Below are positions 1-9,560 of a stretch of DNA of 42,078 nt, one piece after another. Made by a program: the position numbers and the translations under genes. The notes beneath the pieces were generated by a model, which made no database searches, was not told where the DNA came from, and saw only the letters and a list, made by a program, of their open reading frames with translations. Numbering within the stretch: the stretch's first letter is position 1; every line of letters begins with the position of its first letter. This stretch comes from an uncultured Lachnospiraceae bacterium (lineage in GTDB: Bacteria; Bacillota; Clostridia; Lachnospirales; Lachnospiraceae), in contig CAJUST010000022.1 in the NCBI GenBank assembly GCA_910589105.1, forward strand, positions 1 to 42,078. The letters run 5' to 3'.

Positions 1-2634
1 TTTTTTTGCATAGAAAAGGAGCTGCGCACTAATTACTTAGTGCGACAGCCCCTTCGGAAAAAATATGATGAAGTGATCAAACAGTATACATATATTCAGA
101 AGGAATACCGGGATATCTTGATTCGTCAATATACGACGGAGGGTGATTATGTAAATCGCTCTACCAGTGTGTTTAACTCGGATACAGAATTTATCAATAA
201 ATTTAATGAATTGATTGATGAATTAGTAAATGAAAAAAAGAAAGACAACAGTTTCCTTTTTCTTTTTATAGATGATATTGATTTAAGCACATATCGGTGC
301 GCGGATGTAGTAAAGACTCTTTTGTCCTATCTGTCCAATGAAAATATTATCACTTTCATTTCAGGAGATCTAGATACGTTTGAGGAAGCATTGACTTTGG
401 ATTTTCTTAGACAGGAAAATGTGTTGGATAAGGATATTCTGGACAAGGAAATGGGCGCTCATACACTGCTTGACAGTAAAAAGCATCTTGCTTATGAATA
501 TATGAAAAAAATTATTCCTCCTGCATATAGGTACAATATTAAACTTTGGTCTTTAGAGGAAAAGGGAAATTACTGCATTGTGGATTGGGAAGATCATCGA
601 ATGGAAGAAGCCTTGCCTGTAGAAGCTCAGAGTGACAAAGAACAAAAGAAGGGAAGGGCGCTTTCAGAGCTGCTGGTTCAGAAATTAAAGGGCTGGGTTG
701 ATCCGTCTTTTTTCTGTTATGCAGAGAACGAGGAAGCCGTAGAAGGTCGAAACCCAAAAGAAACCCAGTATCAAAATCTGCCATATACATATCATTTATT
801 TGACATTACTTCTCGGGGCCTGAACAATGTTTATAATGTATTGAGCGAAATTTCCATGGAAAAGAAAGAGAAGGGGAAGGATTATTTTAAGGAAAAGAAA
901 CTGCTGTTGGATACTATTATTTCTTCCAAACCAATTTATAATAAATATAGAAACGATATCCAGTTAAATTTTTTCCATATAGGGACAAATGCAGACAGCA
1001 GAGTGTTTTTTGATAATGCAGAAGCGGTTATCTATGAGAGAGACAGGAGCGCAGACCATGGGGATAACCCGCAAAATTCGGAAGCGTATCATATAACGGA
1101 TCCAGTAGAAAGATTTTCTTTGTTTATTCTGGTGGATTTTGCTGCAAGGCTTTTATATGAAGTGGATCATTATGAAAAGAAGATAAGAGAAGATGGCTGT
1201 TACAAAATACTAAAGGATAAAGCAATGAAAGACCTGTTTTTCCATCCTATTATAGCGGAAAAGGTTATGGAAGTTTCCGATTATAGATGGGAAAGTGAGG
1301 ACGAGGCTAAATTGAAAAAAGAGGCATTAAATAGAGAGAAAAAAGAATATCCTGCATTGAAAGATATGAAGCTGAAAGATGTAAACAACAGCTTTTTGCT
1401 GAAGGGAGATCTTATCCTGAATCTGGCATATTATAAAAATCTTCCGTTAGATGGAATACTGAAGTTGTATGAAAATAGATCATTAGAAGGATCTGATGAG
1501 GGGACATTTGCCACAGCGGAATTAGAACAGAGTGTTATAATTGCGATATGGAGAGCCTTTTCATCGTCAGCAATAGTAAATGAGATAGCCATATCAGAAA
1601 TGATTGCCAGGTATTACTCTGTTTTTTGGAAAGAATTTGCATATATCCGTAATCAACTGTCAAGTTCTGTCACACAAAATATTGTTTTAAGATTATTTGA
1701 GGATGAAATAAATGAGGTTGTCAAGAAGGGATCGACACTAGAGAAATTAGAAGAAAAAAAAGAAATGACACGGCTCCTGTCAAATACATTAGCCAGAATA
1801 CTGGCAGCGCAAGATGAGGATGAAATTGAAAAAGATTGGAAGGAGATTCGTTTTGATGATCTGTATGTTATAGAAAAACAAGGAGAAACAAAGATTGAAG
1901 AAGATATAAGAAAACACAATCTAAATAACCAGATACAAATTTTAAAAGCAATAGATTCACGCACACTGTGGCAGGCAGAAGTTGTGGGGAATGTTGCCGC
2001 TTATTTAAAAAAATTGGTAAAGAGATATATTAAATTCATCAAAGAGGCTCTGGAAGAAGGGGGAGACTGGAAATTAAACACAAGTGATGCTGATGACAGT
2101 TGGAAAATATTTAAAAAAGCAGATCTTGGCGTATCTAATACGATAGCCAAACGCACACTCAAAAGTGTCAATGGTATTCTTGAGGAGAAAAAGACAGGAT
2201 TTCATGATGGGATGCCTTTTGATATATATCAGAAAGTAATCAAGCAGCTTGGAGAATTAGCTGGAAATAACTATGTCTGGTATGGGCAATCTGAAGCGCA
2301 GCAGATTTTAAATGAATTGCAAAAGGCAACAGCCGAGCCAAATTCAAAGGACTGGGATACATGGATTAGAAAGCATTCCTATTTTACATTTCTTTTGCAA
2401 TGTCTCTATAAATACAAAATGAAAGCGGAGCAGAGTGAAAATGTTGTGCAGAATGCTCGTTTATTGTCAAATATAGCGAGAAAATTACCAGATGCGCATA
2501 AGGAGGCTGACAGACAGACATTGGAGAATTTTATAGATGAATTGAACAAGAGTTTAGAGGATACAATAGATTCCGAAGAATTTGATAAGTTATTTTCTTT
2601 AGGGTCAATGGATAAGCAGAGGGAAACATTATGA
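1..2634 (+). CDS. rdrA: RADAR ATPase RdrA, 5' end missing at window edge
   Basis: Probable ATPase subunit of the RADAR anti-phage system. The frame is open from base 1, so the gene starts upstream of the window; the GTG at 40 is internal and not a real start. About 877 residues are visible. A Walker-B-like block (FLFLFIDDID, bases 253-282) lies near the visible N terminus, so the P-loop must be in the missing part. The rest is a long, mostly helical, Lys/Glu-rich region with no other motif I recognise. The stop overlaps the start of the deaminase gene by 4 bases (ATGA), indicating translational coupling. Known of the family: RdrA is a ring-forming ATPase that works with the deaminase RdrB. 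The identity rests mainly on size, the Walker B and the RdrB partner; another P-loop NTPase coupled to a deaminase is the alternative. Confidence 0.8.
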   Translation, partial: FFCIEKELRTNYLVRQPLRKKYDEVIKQYTYIQKEYRDILIRQYTTEGDYVNRSTSVFNSDTEFINKFNELIDELVNEKKKDNSFLFLFIDDIDLSTYRCADVVKTLLSYLSNENIITFISGDLDTFEEALTLDFLRQENVLDKDILDKEMGAHTLLDSKKHLAYEYMKKIIPPAYRYNIKLWSLEEKGNYCIVDWEDHRMEEALPVEAQSDKEQKKGRALSELLVQKLKGWVDPSFFCYAENEEAVEGRNPKETQYQNLPYTYHLFDITSRGLNNVYNVLSEISMEKKEKGKDYFKEKKLLLDTIISSKPIYNKYRNDIQLNFFHIGTNADSRVFFDNAEAVIYERDRSADHGDNPQNSEAYHITDPVERFSLFILVDFAARLLYEVDHYEKKIREDGCYKILKDKAMKDLFFHPIIAEKVMEVSDYRWESEDEAKLKKEALNREKKEYPALKDMKLKDVNNSFLLKGDLILNLAYYKNLPLDGILKLYENRSLEGSDEGTFATAELEQSVIIAIWRAFSSSAIVNEIAISEMIARYYSVFWKEFAYIRNQLSSSVTQNIVLRLFEDEINEVVKKGSTLEKLEEKKEMTRLLSNTLARILAAQDEDEIEKDWKEIRFDDLYVIEKQGETKIEEDIRKHNLNNQIQILKAIDSRTLWQAEVVGNVAAYLKKLVKRYIKFIKEALEEGGDWKLNTSDADDSWKIFKKADLGVSNTIAKRTLKSVNGILEEKKTGFHDGMPFDIYQKVIKQLGELAGNNYVWYGQSEAQQILNELQKATAEPNSKDWDTWIRKHSYFTFLLQCLYKYKMKAEQSENVVQNARLLSNIARKLPDAHKEADRQTLENFIDELNKSLEDTIDSEEFDKLFSLGSMDKQRETL

Positions 2635-5339
2635 TTAATGATTCTATTAACCGCTTTTTGGGCGTTTTATGTTATCCATTTACATCGATGGAAGCATTCC
2701 AGAAAGATCTTATCAATGAGTATATTTTTGCTGTAAAAGCAGGAGAGGAAAAAGAAGCCAACGATATACGAGAGCGTTTGAAAAGCCAACTGATTGGCTA
2801 TATCCGTCAAAGCTATAATATCTATTCCTATGATGAAATATATTTGTACATGGAAAAATGCTACCTTTATTATGGTTATGCTGACGGCGCAGAGAGCTTT
2901 GACAATGCTTTACATCTGTATCAATATATCATGGAAAAGATGGCGGCTGCTTTAATATCACATAGGGACGGACGAATCGTTTTTAAATATTGGAGAAACA
3001 AAAATGATGAGGAGTTATTTGGCGGATTTGCAAATAATAACAAGGTAACGTTGTTTCATAGCCTGAACTGTCATATTCCGATGGATGTGATTGCGATTGT
3101 CTATATGATCATTAATCAGAAAAAATTGGATAGCAGATGTCTGGATTACTTTTATGGAAATATAGAAGTGGCGGATCAGCAGTTGTCTAAAATTCTGGAA
3201 AAAGGGGTTGCCGAGAACCATCTGCATAAAGGAGTGTCCAGAACATTTCCAAGCATATGGGATTCACTGATGGCTCCGCTTACGGTAAAAGACAGCAGGT
3301 TTTTGGGGAAACAGAAATTTATAGATGGCGCGCGAGAAAAAAATAAACAAATAATTTTTTACATATTGGGATGTGGAATTGTCAGGGCATATCTGGCTTT
3401 GGAAATTTCATCTGTTTTGACTAAGGGGCAGCGGCATAGACCGGATGCATATGGAGAAGAAGTAGGGGAGTTAATTGAAAATTTTAAGGAGGGAGAGAAG
3501 TTCGAGAAATTTTTTAGAGACAATTATCAGGATAAAGATGAAAAAGAAATTACTGCTTACTATACAGGATTATGGGACAGTTTTGAAGGACTCCAGCAGG
3601 AGGCTTTTTCCAGTGAACGTTTTTGTACGTCTATCCTGAATGAAGATTTTGAGCTTCATACTATTGATGAAAATGTTTTTTTATATTATGCGTTATACAT
3701 GATGAGGAATGAAGAAACAGCATGGGATATGAAACAATGTATAATGCAGTATTTAAGGGTCAGGAATTATTTGTTCCATGTGAGTGTGCAGCAGAAAACA
3801 ATAAAAGGATTGGATTATTTTCAGCAGGGGCATTATAGTGTAAATTCTGCTTTGAGCCATGCGAATATAAAAAATTTCTGGGAAACTGCAATGCGGGAAC
3901 AATTACAGAACAAGGATTTATATAAGGTTGAATTCCGTTCCTCCATACCGGTGGCTTATGCAGAGTGCAAAAGGGAAATACTGGATTTTTTAAAGGCGTA
4001 TCAGAAAATATTAAAAGAAGATTATTCATATTATGATGATGAAAAAAAGGAATATGTCCTTTATCGCAAAATTCCACAGGTAGGATTGGTGATTCATTTG
4101 CTGAAAAAGCCGGATGCGTCAGCGCCAGAGAAATGTTATCAAAACGGAAAATCAGACTGCTCATATTTTTATTTTGGCAAACTACAAAAAATATATAAGG
4201 AGCAAATCGAGAATTTAATTCAAATGAGGACAGAATACAGCGAGCTTAGCAGATATCTGGTCGGGATAGATGCCGCCAGTCTGGAAAATTCTACGCCGGT
4301 CTGGGTATTTGCGCCGATCTATGAACAGGCAAGAGACAGCAGCGTTGAAAAGCTCGGAAGGAGAAATGAGTACGGAGACTATACCCAGAGTATGGGTTTT
4401 ACTTTTCATGCAGGAGAAGATTTTCGGCATATTTTGTCAGGTTTGAGAAGAATTGACGAGGCTGTGGAATATTTGAAATTTCATGCAGGAGATCGAATCG
4501 GACATGGAATTGCGCTGGGTATTTCACCCAGAGAATGGAAAAATCAAAATCCTGTCATAATCATTCCACAGATAGAGGCGTTGGAAAACTATCTTTGGGC
4601 ATATGATACATTGAGTAAAAATTACAGTGATTTTCAGGCAACAATTTTGGCTTATATGGAAAAGCGGATTTATGATCTGTCCGGGAAAATTTATGGTAAT
4701 GGACAAGAATGTGTGGGAAGGGAACAGGAAGGAATTGCATTGGAGCTTTTGATATCAGGTTACCACAGATTATTTACTTCCCAGAATAAAGAAATAGAAT
4801 ATGAAACAGTAGAAAAGGAATTTTGCAATAGAGTATGCTCAGGGGAAAAAATCCACTGGGACTCTATGCTGCTGGCAGCGGCTAGGCACTGCAAAAAATT
4901 TGTAAAGGAGATGGACAGGCCCATTCATTATGAAATTACGGAACAGGATTTGTTGATTGTAGAGGAATTGCAGAAAATATTGAAGAAAAAGCTGGGGAGA
5001 AAAGGTATTGTTTTAGAAGTAAATCCTTCTTCCAATACGGCGATTGCTGATTTGGATGTAGTAGAGGCAAACCAGTTATATCAGATGAATCAGATAAACA
5101 ACGCCCAAAACGTAATTGTCTGCATCAATTCAGATGACCCGGCGGTTTTTAATACAAATGTATCAAATGAACTGGCATATATTTATTATGGCATGTTGGA
5201 GCAAAACATCAGCCGGGAGGCGGCGTTGTTATGGATTGACAGGTTGAGGAGAAATGGAATGGATAGCTCATTTATCCATCACAAGGAGTCAGATGAACTG
5301 TTGGTGAGAAAATTAAATGAATTGATTGAAAGTATGTAG
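2631..5339 (+). CDS. rdrB: RADAR adenosine deaminase RdrB
   Basis: Divergent adenosine-deaminase-family protein of 902 residues, the effector of RADAR. The deaminase metal and catalytic motifs are all visible in order: HLH at residues 197-199, HAGE at 593-596, GHG at 624-626 and SDDP at 834-837, with a strand resembling LEVNPSSN before the last. The roughly 390-residue gap between HLH and HAGE is about double that of housekeeping adenosine deaminases (around 350 residues in total), so large insertions are present, as expected for RdrB. Studies of the family report adenosine deamination on RNA and conversion of (d)ATP to (d)ITP during phage infection, in a giant complex with RdrA. Start ATG 2631 overlaps the rdrA stop. 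No Csx27-like or SLATT membrane accessory gene is seen downstream; upstream cannot be seen. Confidence 0.88.
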   Translation: MINDSINRFLGVLCYPFTSMEAFQKDLINEYIFAVKAGEEKEANDIRERLKSQLIGYIRQSYNIYSYDEIYLYMEKCYLYYGYADGAESFDNALHLYQYIMEKMAAALISHRDGRIVFKYWRNKNDEELFGGFANNNKVTLFHSLNCHIPMDVIAIVYMIINQKKLDSRCLDYFYGNIEVADQQLSKILEKGVAENHLHKGVSRTFPSIWDSLMAPLTVKDSRFLGKQKFIDGAREKNKQIIFYILGCGIVRAYLALEISSVLTKGQRHRPDAYGEEVGELIENFKEGEKFEKFFRDNYQDKDEKEITAYYTGLWDSFEGLQQEAFSSERFCTSILNEDFELHTIDENVFLYYALYMMRNEETAWDMKQCIMQYLRVRNYLFHVSVQQKTIKGLDYFQQGHYSVNSALSHANIKNFWETAMREQLQNKDLYKVEFRSSIPVAYAECKREILDFLKAYQKILKEDYSYYDDEKKEYVLYRKIPQVGLVIHLLKKPDASAPEKCYQNGKSDCSYFYFGKLQKIYKEQIENLIQMRTEYSELSRYLVGIDAASLENSTPVWVFAPIYEQARDSSVEKLGRRNEYGDYTQSMGFTFHAGEDFRHILSGLRRIDEAVEYLKFHAGDRIGHGIALGISPREWKNQNPVIIIPQIEALENYLWAYDTLSKNYSDFQATILAYMEKRIYDLSGKIYGNGQECVGREQEGIALELLISGYHRLFTSQNKEIEYETVEKEFCNRVCSGEKIHWDSMLLAAARHCKKFVKEMDRPIHYEITEQDLLIVEELQKILKKKLGRKGIVLEVNPSSNTAIADLDVVEANQLYQMNQINNAQNVIVCINSDDPAVFNTNVSNELAYIYYGMLEQNISREAALLWIDRLRRNGMDSSFIHHKESDELLVRKLNELIESM

Positions 5340-5356
5340 ATTGGTGGAATTTTAAT

Positions 5357-5509
5357 ATGGATCGATGGAAGAACTATTAAATTCTTGCGATATAGATGGA
5401 AAAGGCGCTAAGAGATGTGGAAAAAATAGATTCTTTAATTAGATATTCGAGTCAACAGAATATAAAAATTCAAAATCTCAAACTAGAAAAAAGACGGCCA
5501 TTTTCGTGA
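5357..5509 (+). pseudogene. Decayed small ORF downstream of rdrB
   Basis: Starting 17 bases after the rdrB stop, an ATG (5357) follows an SD-like GGTGGA at 5343-5348. The frame reads 50 codons to TGA 5507-5509 but holds two internal stops, TAA at 5378-5380 and TAG at 5393-5395. Both become glutamine by a single T-to-C reversion. After the second stop comes an open 37-codon stretch starting MEKALRDVEK, charged and probably helical. I do not recognise the product. It may be a dead third gene of the defence locus or chance. The rest of the 5340-5551 gap shows nothing else. Confidence 0.25.
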
Positions 5510-5551
5510 AAAAACCATCAAATGCACGACGTGTCCCATTGTTCTCCTATA

Positions 5552-5580
5552 TTGCAAAAAGACTGTTCCGGTGATATAAT
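5552..5580 (+). promoter_or_regulatory. Sigma-A-type promoter for the solute-binding lipoprotein
   Basis: TTGCAA at 5552-5557 and a perfect TATAAT at 5575-5580 are separated by 17 bases. The start codon at 5631 follows with AAAGGATGG as ribosome site. Confidence 0.7.
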
Positions 5581-5630
5581 AGCCATAGAAAAAACAGGAA
5601 TATACGGAAATGTAAAAGGATGGAATCTAT

Positions 5631-6881
5631 ATGAAAAAAGGCATATGCGGATTGTTTCTGGGTATTCTATGCGCCGTTACGTTTGCGGGCTGTGGTTTGG
5701 CGGAGAAAACGGACTTATCAGGAAAAACGGACTTGGAAAATACAGAAACCCAAAAAGTGGAACTTGTTGTTTGGGGAGCCGAAGAAGATACGGAATTGAT
5801 GAATCGGATCATCAATAGTTTTCAAGACAAGTATCAGGGACAGGCGGATTTTCAGATTGTATTTGAAGCGCAGGGAGAATCCCAGTGCAAAGACGTATTG
5901 CTTGGCGGATTGGAGGACGGAGCGGACGTATTTACATTTGCAGATGACCAGTTAAACGCGCTTGCCGCAGCCGGGGCATTAGATCCTGTTCAGAATGCAG
6001 ATGAGATTAGGGAAAGAAATCTCTCAAACGCAGTGGAAGCGGCGACAATTAATGATCAGCTATATGCGTATCCTTTGACTGCGGATAACGGATATTTTTT
6101 ATATTATAACAAGCAATATATTACAGAAGATCAGGTTCAGACGCTGGACGGCATATTAGAAGCCGCGTCTGCAAACGGCAAATTATTTACAATGGACTGG
6201 TCTTCAGCTTGGTATGTATATTCGTTCTTTGGCAACACAGGGCTTAGCGTCGGTTTAAACGAAGATGGGATTACAAACTACTGTACATGGAATCAGACAG
6301 ACGGGGAAATCCGGGGAATCGATGTAGCCAACGCAATGCTTACGATTGCGGGAAATCCGGGTTTTGCCAGTTTCACAGATGAAGAATTTATGGAGGGGGT
6401 AAGAAACGGCTCCGTAATTGCAGGCGTAAGCGGCGTTTGGAATTCAGTTGCAGTACAGGAGGCGTGGGGAGAGAACGCGGGAGCCGCCAAATTGCCGACG
6501 TACACCATAAATGGCGGACAGATGCAGATGGCTTCTTTTTCCGGCTGTAAGCTGATCGGGGTAAATGCGTATTCTGAAAATCCGGACTGGGCCATAAAGC
6601 TTGCCGAATGGATTACAAATGAGGAGAACCAACGGCTCCGTTTTGAAATGCGTGGACAAGGCCCGTCCAATATTGCGGTTGCAGATTCCGAAGAAATTCA
6701 TCAATCGCCGGCGATCGCCGCTCTTTTAGAGCAGTCCGGGCATTCCCAGCTTCAGCGGGTAGGCGGTAAATTCTGGGACCCTGTTTCAAAATTTGCGCTA
6801 AATATGGAGGCGGGAAATCCTCTTGGACAGGATTTACAAGAGCAGTTAGATGAGATGGCAGAAAATATTTCTGCAAGATAG
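5631..6881 (+). CDS. Extracellular solute-binding lipoprotein (family 1, sugar type)
   Basis: Secreted, lipid-anchored substrate-binding protein of 416 residues, of the type that feeds carbohydrate ABC transporters. The N terminus has a positively charged start, a hydrophobic core and a lipobox FAGC with the acylated cysteine at residue 21. The mature part begins with the usual strand-rich start of family 1 binding proteins (VELVVWGAEED) and keeps typical hinge and C-terminal features such as KLAEWITNEENQ. No permease or ATPase gene lies beside it. The next gene is a chemoreceptor 32 bases downstream, suggesting the binding protein may present its ligand to that receptor; this is inference. 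The ligand cannot be told from sequence. Confidence 0.85.
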   Translation: MKKGICGLFLGILCAVTFAGCGLAEKTDLSGKTDLENTETQKVELVVWGAEEDTELMNRIINSFQDKYQGQADFQIVFEAQGESQCKDVLLGGLEDGADVFTFADDQLNALAAAGALDPVQNADEIRERNLSNAVEAATINDQLYAYPLTADNGYFLYYNKQYITEDQVQTLDGILEAASANGKLFTMDWSSAWYVYSFFGNTGLSVGLNEDGITNYCTWNQTDGEIRGIDVANAMLTIAGNPGFASFTDEEFMEGVRNGSVIAGVSGVWNSVAVQEAWGENAGAAKLPTYTINGGQMQMASFSGCKLIGVNAYSENPDWAIKLAEWITNEENQRLRFEMRGQGPSNIAVADSEEIHQSPAIAALLEQSGHSQLQRVGGKFWDPVSKFALNMEAGNPLGQDLQEQLDEMAENISAR

Positions 6882-6913
6882 ATACCTATGTCGAAAGGAT
6901 TTGTAAATGTAAG

Positions 6914-8500
6914 ATGAAGAAAAAACTTACCATACAACAACGTCTGATACTTCCGGTTATCCTTCTTGGAGTAGTGGCATTGATTTCAAATGCCCTTTCG
7001 GTTTTCAGCATCAACAACGTAAATTCCAATGCTTCGAAAATCGTAGATAATTATATGGCGGATTCAGAAACATTACAGAATATCCGTCATACGACCACAA
7101 ATATCCATAAGATGGCGCTGTCCCATATTGTTGCGGCTGATTATAATACGATGGTTGCTATTGTGGCGCAGATCAAAGAAGAAGAAAAACGATTGGAAAC
7201 TTATTTAAAAGAATACGAAACTTATGTGACGAAAGAGGACGAAGCGGTTTATACACAGCTTTTGGAAAACTACGCTTCTTTTAAACACGCGTTGGTCTAC
7301 CTTGTATGCGCAAGCGCGGACAGCAATACACAGGATGCGTATGCGTGCGCCAATGGCGACGTAGCCAGTTTTGGGGCTGCGATAGCGGGCAATGCAGATG
7401 AGTTATATGACGCTGTAAGCGCAAGGACAGCCGGCGCAAGACAGAAGCTTCTGGTTGTTTACAACAGCTCCCTTGTCATTGCGGCTGCAGTGATTGCCGC
7501 ATGTCTGGCATTAGTGTTTGCGGCTGTCCGGATTATCAAAAAATATGTGATTACGCCAATCAAGGGAACCGTGGATACGCTTCAGGAAAGTTCACAAAAG
7601 CTTGACGAGGTGACAGGCGAAGTGCTGAAGCATACCCGCACATCTGGAAAAAGCGCGAAAAGCTTATCTTCTCTTTCGGGTTCCTTATCCGGGGCAATCC
7701 AGAATGTGGCAAAGAATGCGGCAAACATTAATGGCAGCGCTTCAGACATCAAGGAAGACGTCCATGACATGGCAGAGGAGTGCAGAGCCATTACGGAGTA
7801 TTCATCTTCGATGAAGATACGGGCAAATGAGATGGAAGCTTCGGCTCAGGCCAACACAGAAGTAATTCAAAAGAAGACAGCCGGAATATTAGAGGTTCTT
7901 GAAGATGCGATTGAAAACAGCAGAAGCGTAGATCAGGTGGACAAACTGACAAAAGATATTGTATCCATTGCGTCAACGACGAATTTGATTGCCCTTAACG
8001 CATCTGTAGAAGCTATGCGCGCAGGCGAAGCGGGGAAAGGCTTTGCAGTCGTGGCGACGGAGATTAAAACGTTAGCGAATTCATGCAGTGAAACGGCTGG
8101 GAGCATTCAAAAGGTAAACCAGATTGTTACAAATGCAGTACATAACCTTTCCAAGCATTCCCAAGACATGGCGGATTATCTGAGTGAGACTATTTTGACG
8201 GAATTTCAGGAATTTGTGCATGCCGGAAAACAGTACAAGGAAGATGCCGATTATGTAAAAGAAATGATTGATGCATTTAACAGCAGGACGGACCGGCTTA
8301 GAAATTCTATGACTGAAATTGCCGATTCTATCGGAAGCATTATAAAGGCGATTGACGATGGCGCCGCAGGGATTACCGGAGTTGCGGACAGCGCCAAAAG
8401 CTTAGTGGGGGATATGGCGGATATTACGGATCGCATGGATACGAATCGGGAAATTGTAAAAGAGTTAAAAAAGCAGATGGAAGTATTTGCAGATCTCTAA
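6914..8500 (+). CDS. Methyl-accepting chemotaxis protein
   Basis: Membrane chemoreceptor of 528 residues. TM1 is about residues 11-33, followed by an extracytoplasmic helical sensor of about 150 residues (four-helix-bundle type by length), TM2 about 185-207, a HAMP-like linker, and a cytoplasmic signalling domain. The hairpin tip that contacts CheA/CheW is clear at about 346-388 (STTNLIALNASVEAMRAGEA, then GKGFAVVATEIKTLA). The start at 6914 is preferred because the ATG at 6908 runs straight into TAA. It lies 32 bases after the binding lipoprotein gene and shares its promoter as far as I can see. No che genes are in the window, so it depends on a chemotaxis system elsewhere. Confidence 0.9.
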   Translation: MKKKLTIQQRLILPVILLGVVALISNALSVFSINNVNSNASKIVDNYMADSETLQNIRHTTTNIHKMALSHIVAADYNTMVAIVAQIKEEEKRLETYLKEYETYVTKEDEAVYTQLLENYASFKHALVYLVCASADSNTQDAYACANGDVASFGAAIAGNADELYDAVSARTAGARQKLLVVYNSSLVIAAAVIAACLALVFAAVRIIKKYVITPIKGTVDTLQESSQKLDEVTGEVLKHTRTSGKSAKSLSSLSGSLSGAIQNVAKNAANINGSASDIKEDVHDMAEECRAITEYSSSMKIRANEMEASAQANTEVIQKKTAGILEVLEDAIENSRSVDQVDKLTKDIVSIASTTNLIALNASVEAMRAGEAGKGFAVVATEIKTLANSCSETAGSIQKVNQIVTNAVHNLSKHSQDMADYLSETILTEFQEFVHAGKQYKEDADYVKEMIDAFNSRTDRLRNSMTEIADSIGSIIKAIDDGAAGITGVADSAKSLVGDMADITDRMDTNREIVKELKKQMEVFADL

Positions 8501-8543
8501 AAAGAATTAGAGTAAGAACCATAAAAAAGTGGAGGAGAAAAAA

Positions 8544-9557
8544 ATGGGTTTTGGGGATTTTGTGAAAGGGCAATTTATAGATTTAATAGAATATGTCGAT
8601 GCCAGCCGTGAAAAAACATTGGTATATAAATATACACGGGCAGGAGATGAGATAAAACAGGGAGCGAGATTAATTGTCCGTAATGGACAGGCGGCTGTGT
8701 TCGTCCATAGAGGGCAGATTGCAGATATAATGGGAGCGGGGGATTATAAATTAGACACAGATAACCTGCCGCTTCTATCGACATTAAAAGCGTTTCCCAC
8801 GCTGTTTCGCTCTGAAATCAAATCAGATTTATACTTTCTTAATACAACGCAGTATATTAATAATAAATGGGGGACAAAAAATCCGGTGATTAAACGGGAT
8901 GCAGAGCTTGGAATCGTAAGAATTACGGCATCTGGCTCATATTCTTTCCGGATCTGCAGTCCAAAAACGTTTATGTTAGAAGTGTTTGGGGCAAGGAGCC
9001 TGAATCTGACGAACGAGATCATAGATTACCTTACTGCATTTGTCGGGGAAGCGATTGCCCAATGTCTTGGGTCTTGTAACCAGTCCGTTTTAGATTTAGC
9101 GATGCGTTCTAGAGATTTATCTTCGATGGTGACTGCATACGCAAATGAAAAAGCGCAGGAATTAGGAATCGAAATTGTAACGGCGACAGTGGAACATATA
9201 GGCCTGCCAAGCGAAGTGGAAAAACTGATTGATGAACAATCTGGAATAGGGCTTGCTTCGCGGGACATGGATACGTTTGTCCAGTACCAGTCTGCAAGGG
9301 CTATCCGCGATGCGGCGAAACAGCAGGGAGGAATGGCAGGAATCGGAGCGGGAATGGCAGTCGGCAGGGCAGTGGCGGAGAGTATAAATGGCAGTTTGGA
9401 ACGGAAATCCTCCAGCCGCGCAAAGGACAATGACGCCTTAGAACATGCGGCCCATGTTGCGGAACAGCTTACGAAATATAAAGAATTACTGGATAAAGGC
9501 ATATTGACCCAAGAAGAATTTACGGAAGTGAAAAATATGCTTCTAAAGGAGGTTTAA
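8544..9557 (+). CDS. SPFH-domain protein with C-terminal SHOCT motif
   Basis: Protein of 337 residues of the bacterial SPFH family often labelled virion-core-protein-like (YdjI type). The N-terminal part (MGFGDFVKGQFIDLIEYVD, then IVRNGQAAVFVHRGQ) and the SPFH core continue to about residue 240. A Gly/Ala-rich linker follows (about 258-275), and the C terminus has a SHOCT-like motif (KYKELLDKGILTQEEFTEVK). The GTG at 8529 extends the frame, but GGAGGAG at 8531-8537 lies 6 bases before ATG 8544, so the ATG is the start. Family members are thought to act at membranes or in envelope stress responses; the function here is unknown. It follows the chemoreceptor by 43 bases and is followed at once by another SHOCT-bearing gene. 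Confidence 0.8.
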   Translation: MGFGDFVKGQFIDLIEYVDASREKTLVYKYTRAGDEIKQGARLIVRNGQAAVFVHRGQIADIMGAGDYKLDTDNLPLLSTLKAFPTLFRSEIKSDLYFLNTTQYINNKWGTKNPVIKRDAELGIVRITASGSYSFRICSPKTFMLEVFGARSLNLTNEIIDYLTAFVGEAIAQCLGSCNQSVLDLAMRSRDLSSMVTAYANEKAQELGIEIVTATVEHIGLPSEVEKLIDEQSGIGLASRDMDTFVQYQSARAIRDAAKQQGGMAGIGAGMAVGRAVAESINGSLERKSSSRAKDNDALEHAAHVAEQLTKYKELLDKGILTQEEFTEVKNMLLKEV

Positions 9558-9560
9558 CAT

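Noticed and set aside
5522..5818. 98-codon frame overlapping the start of the solute-binding gene
   Set aside because: It overlaps the promoter and the signal peptide in another frame, has no ribosome site and no recognisable content.
9026..9502. 158-codon minus-strand frame in the SPFH gene
   Set aside because: Shadow of the well-supported SPFH coding frame; Ser/Ala-rich with no motif.
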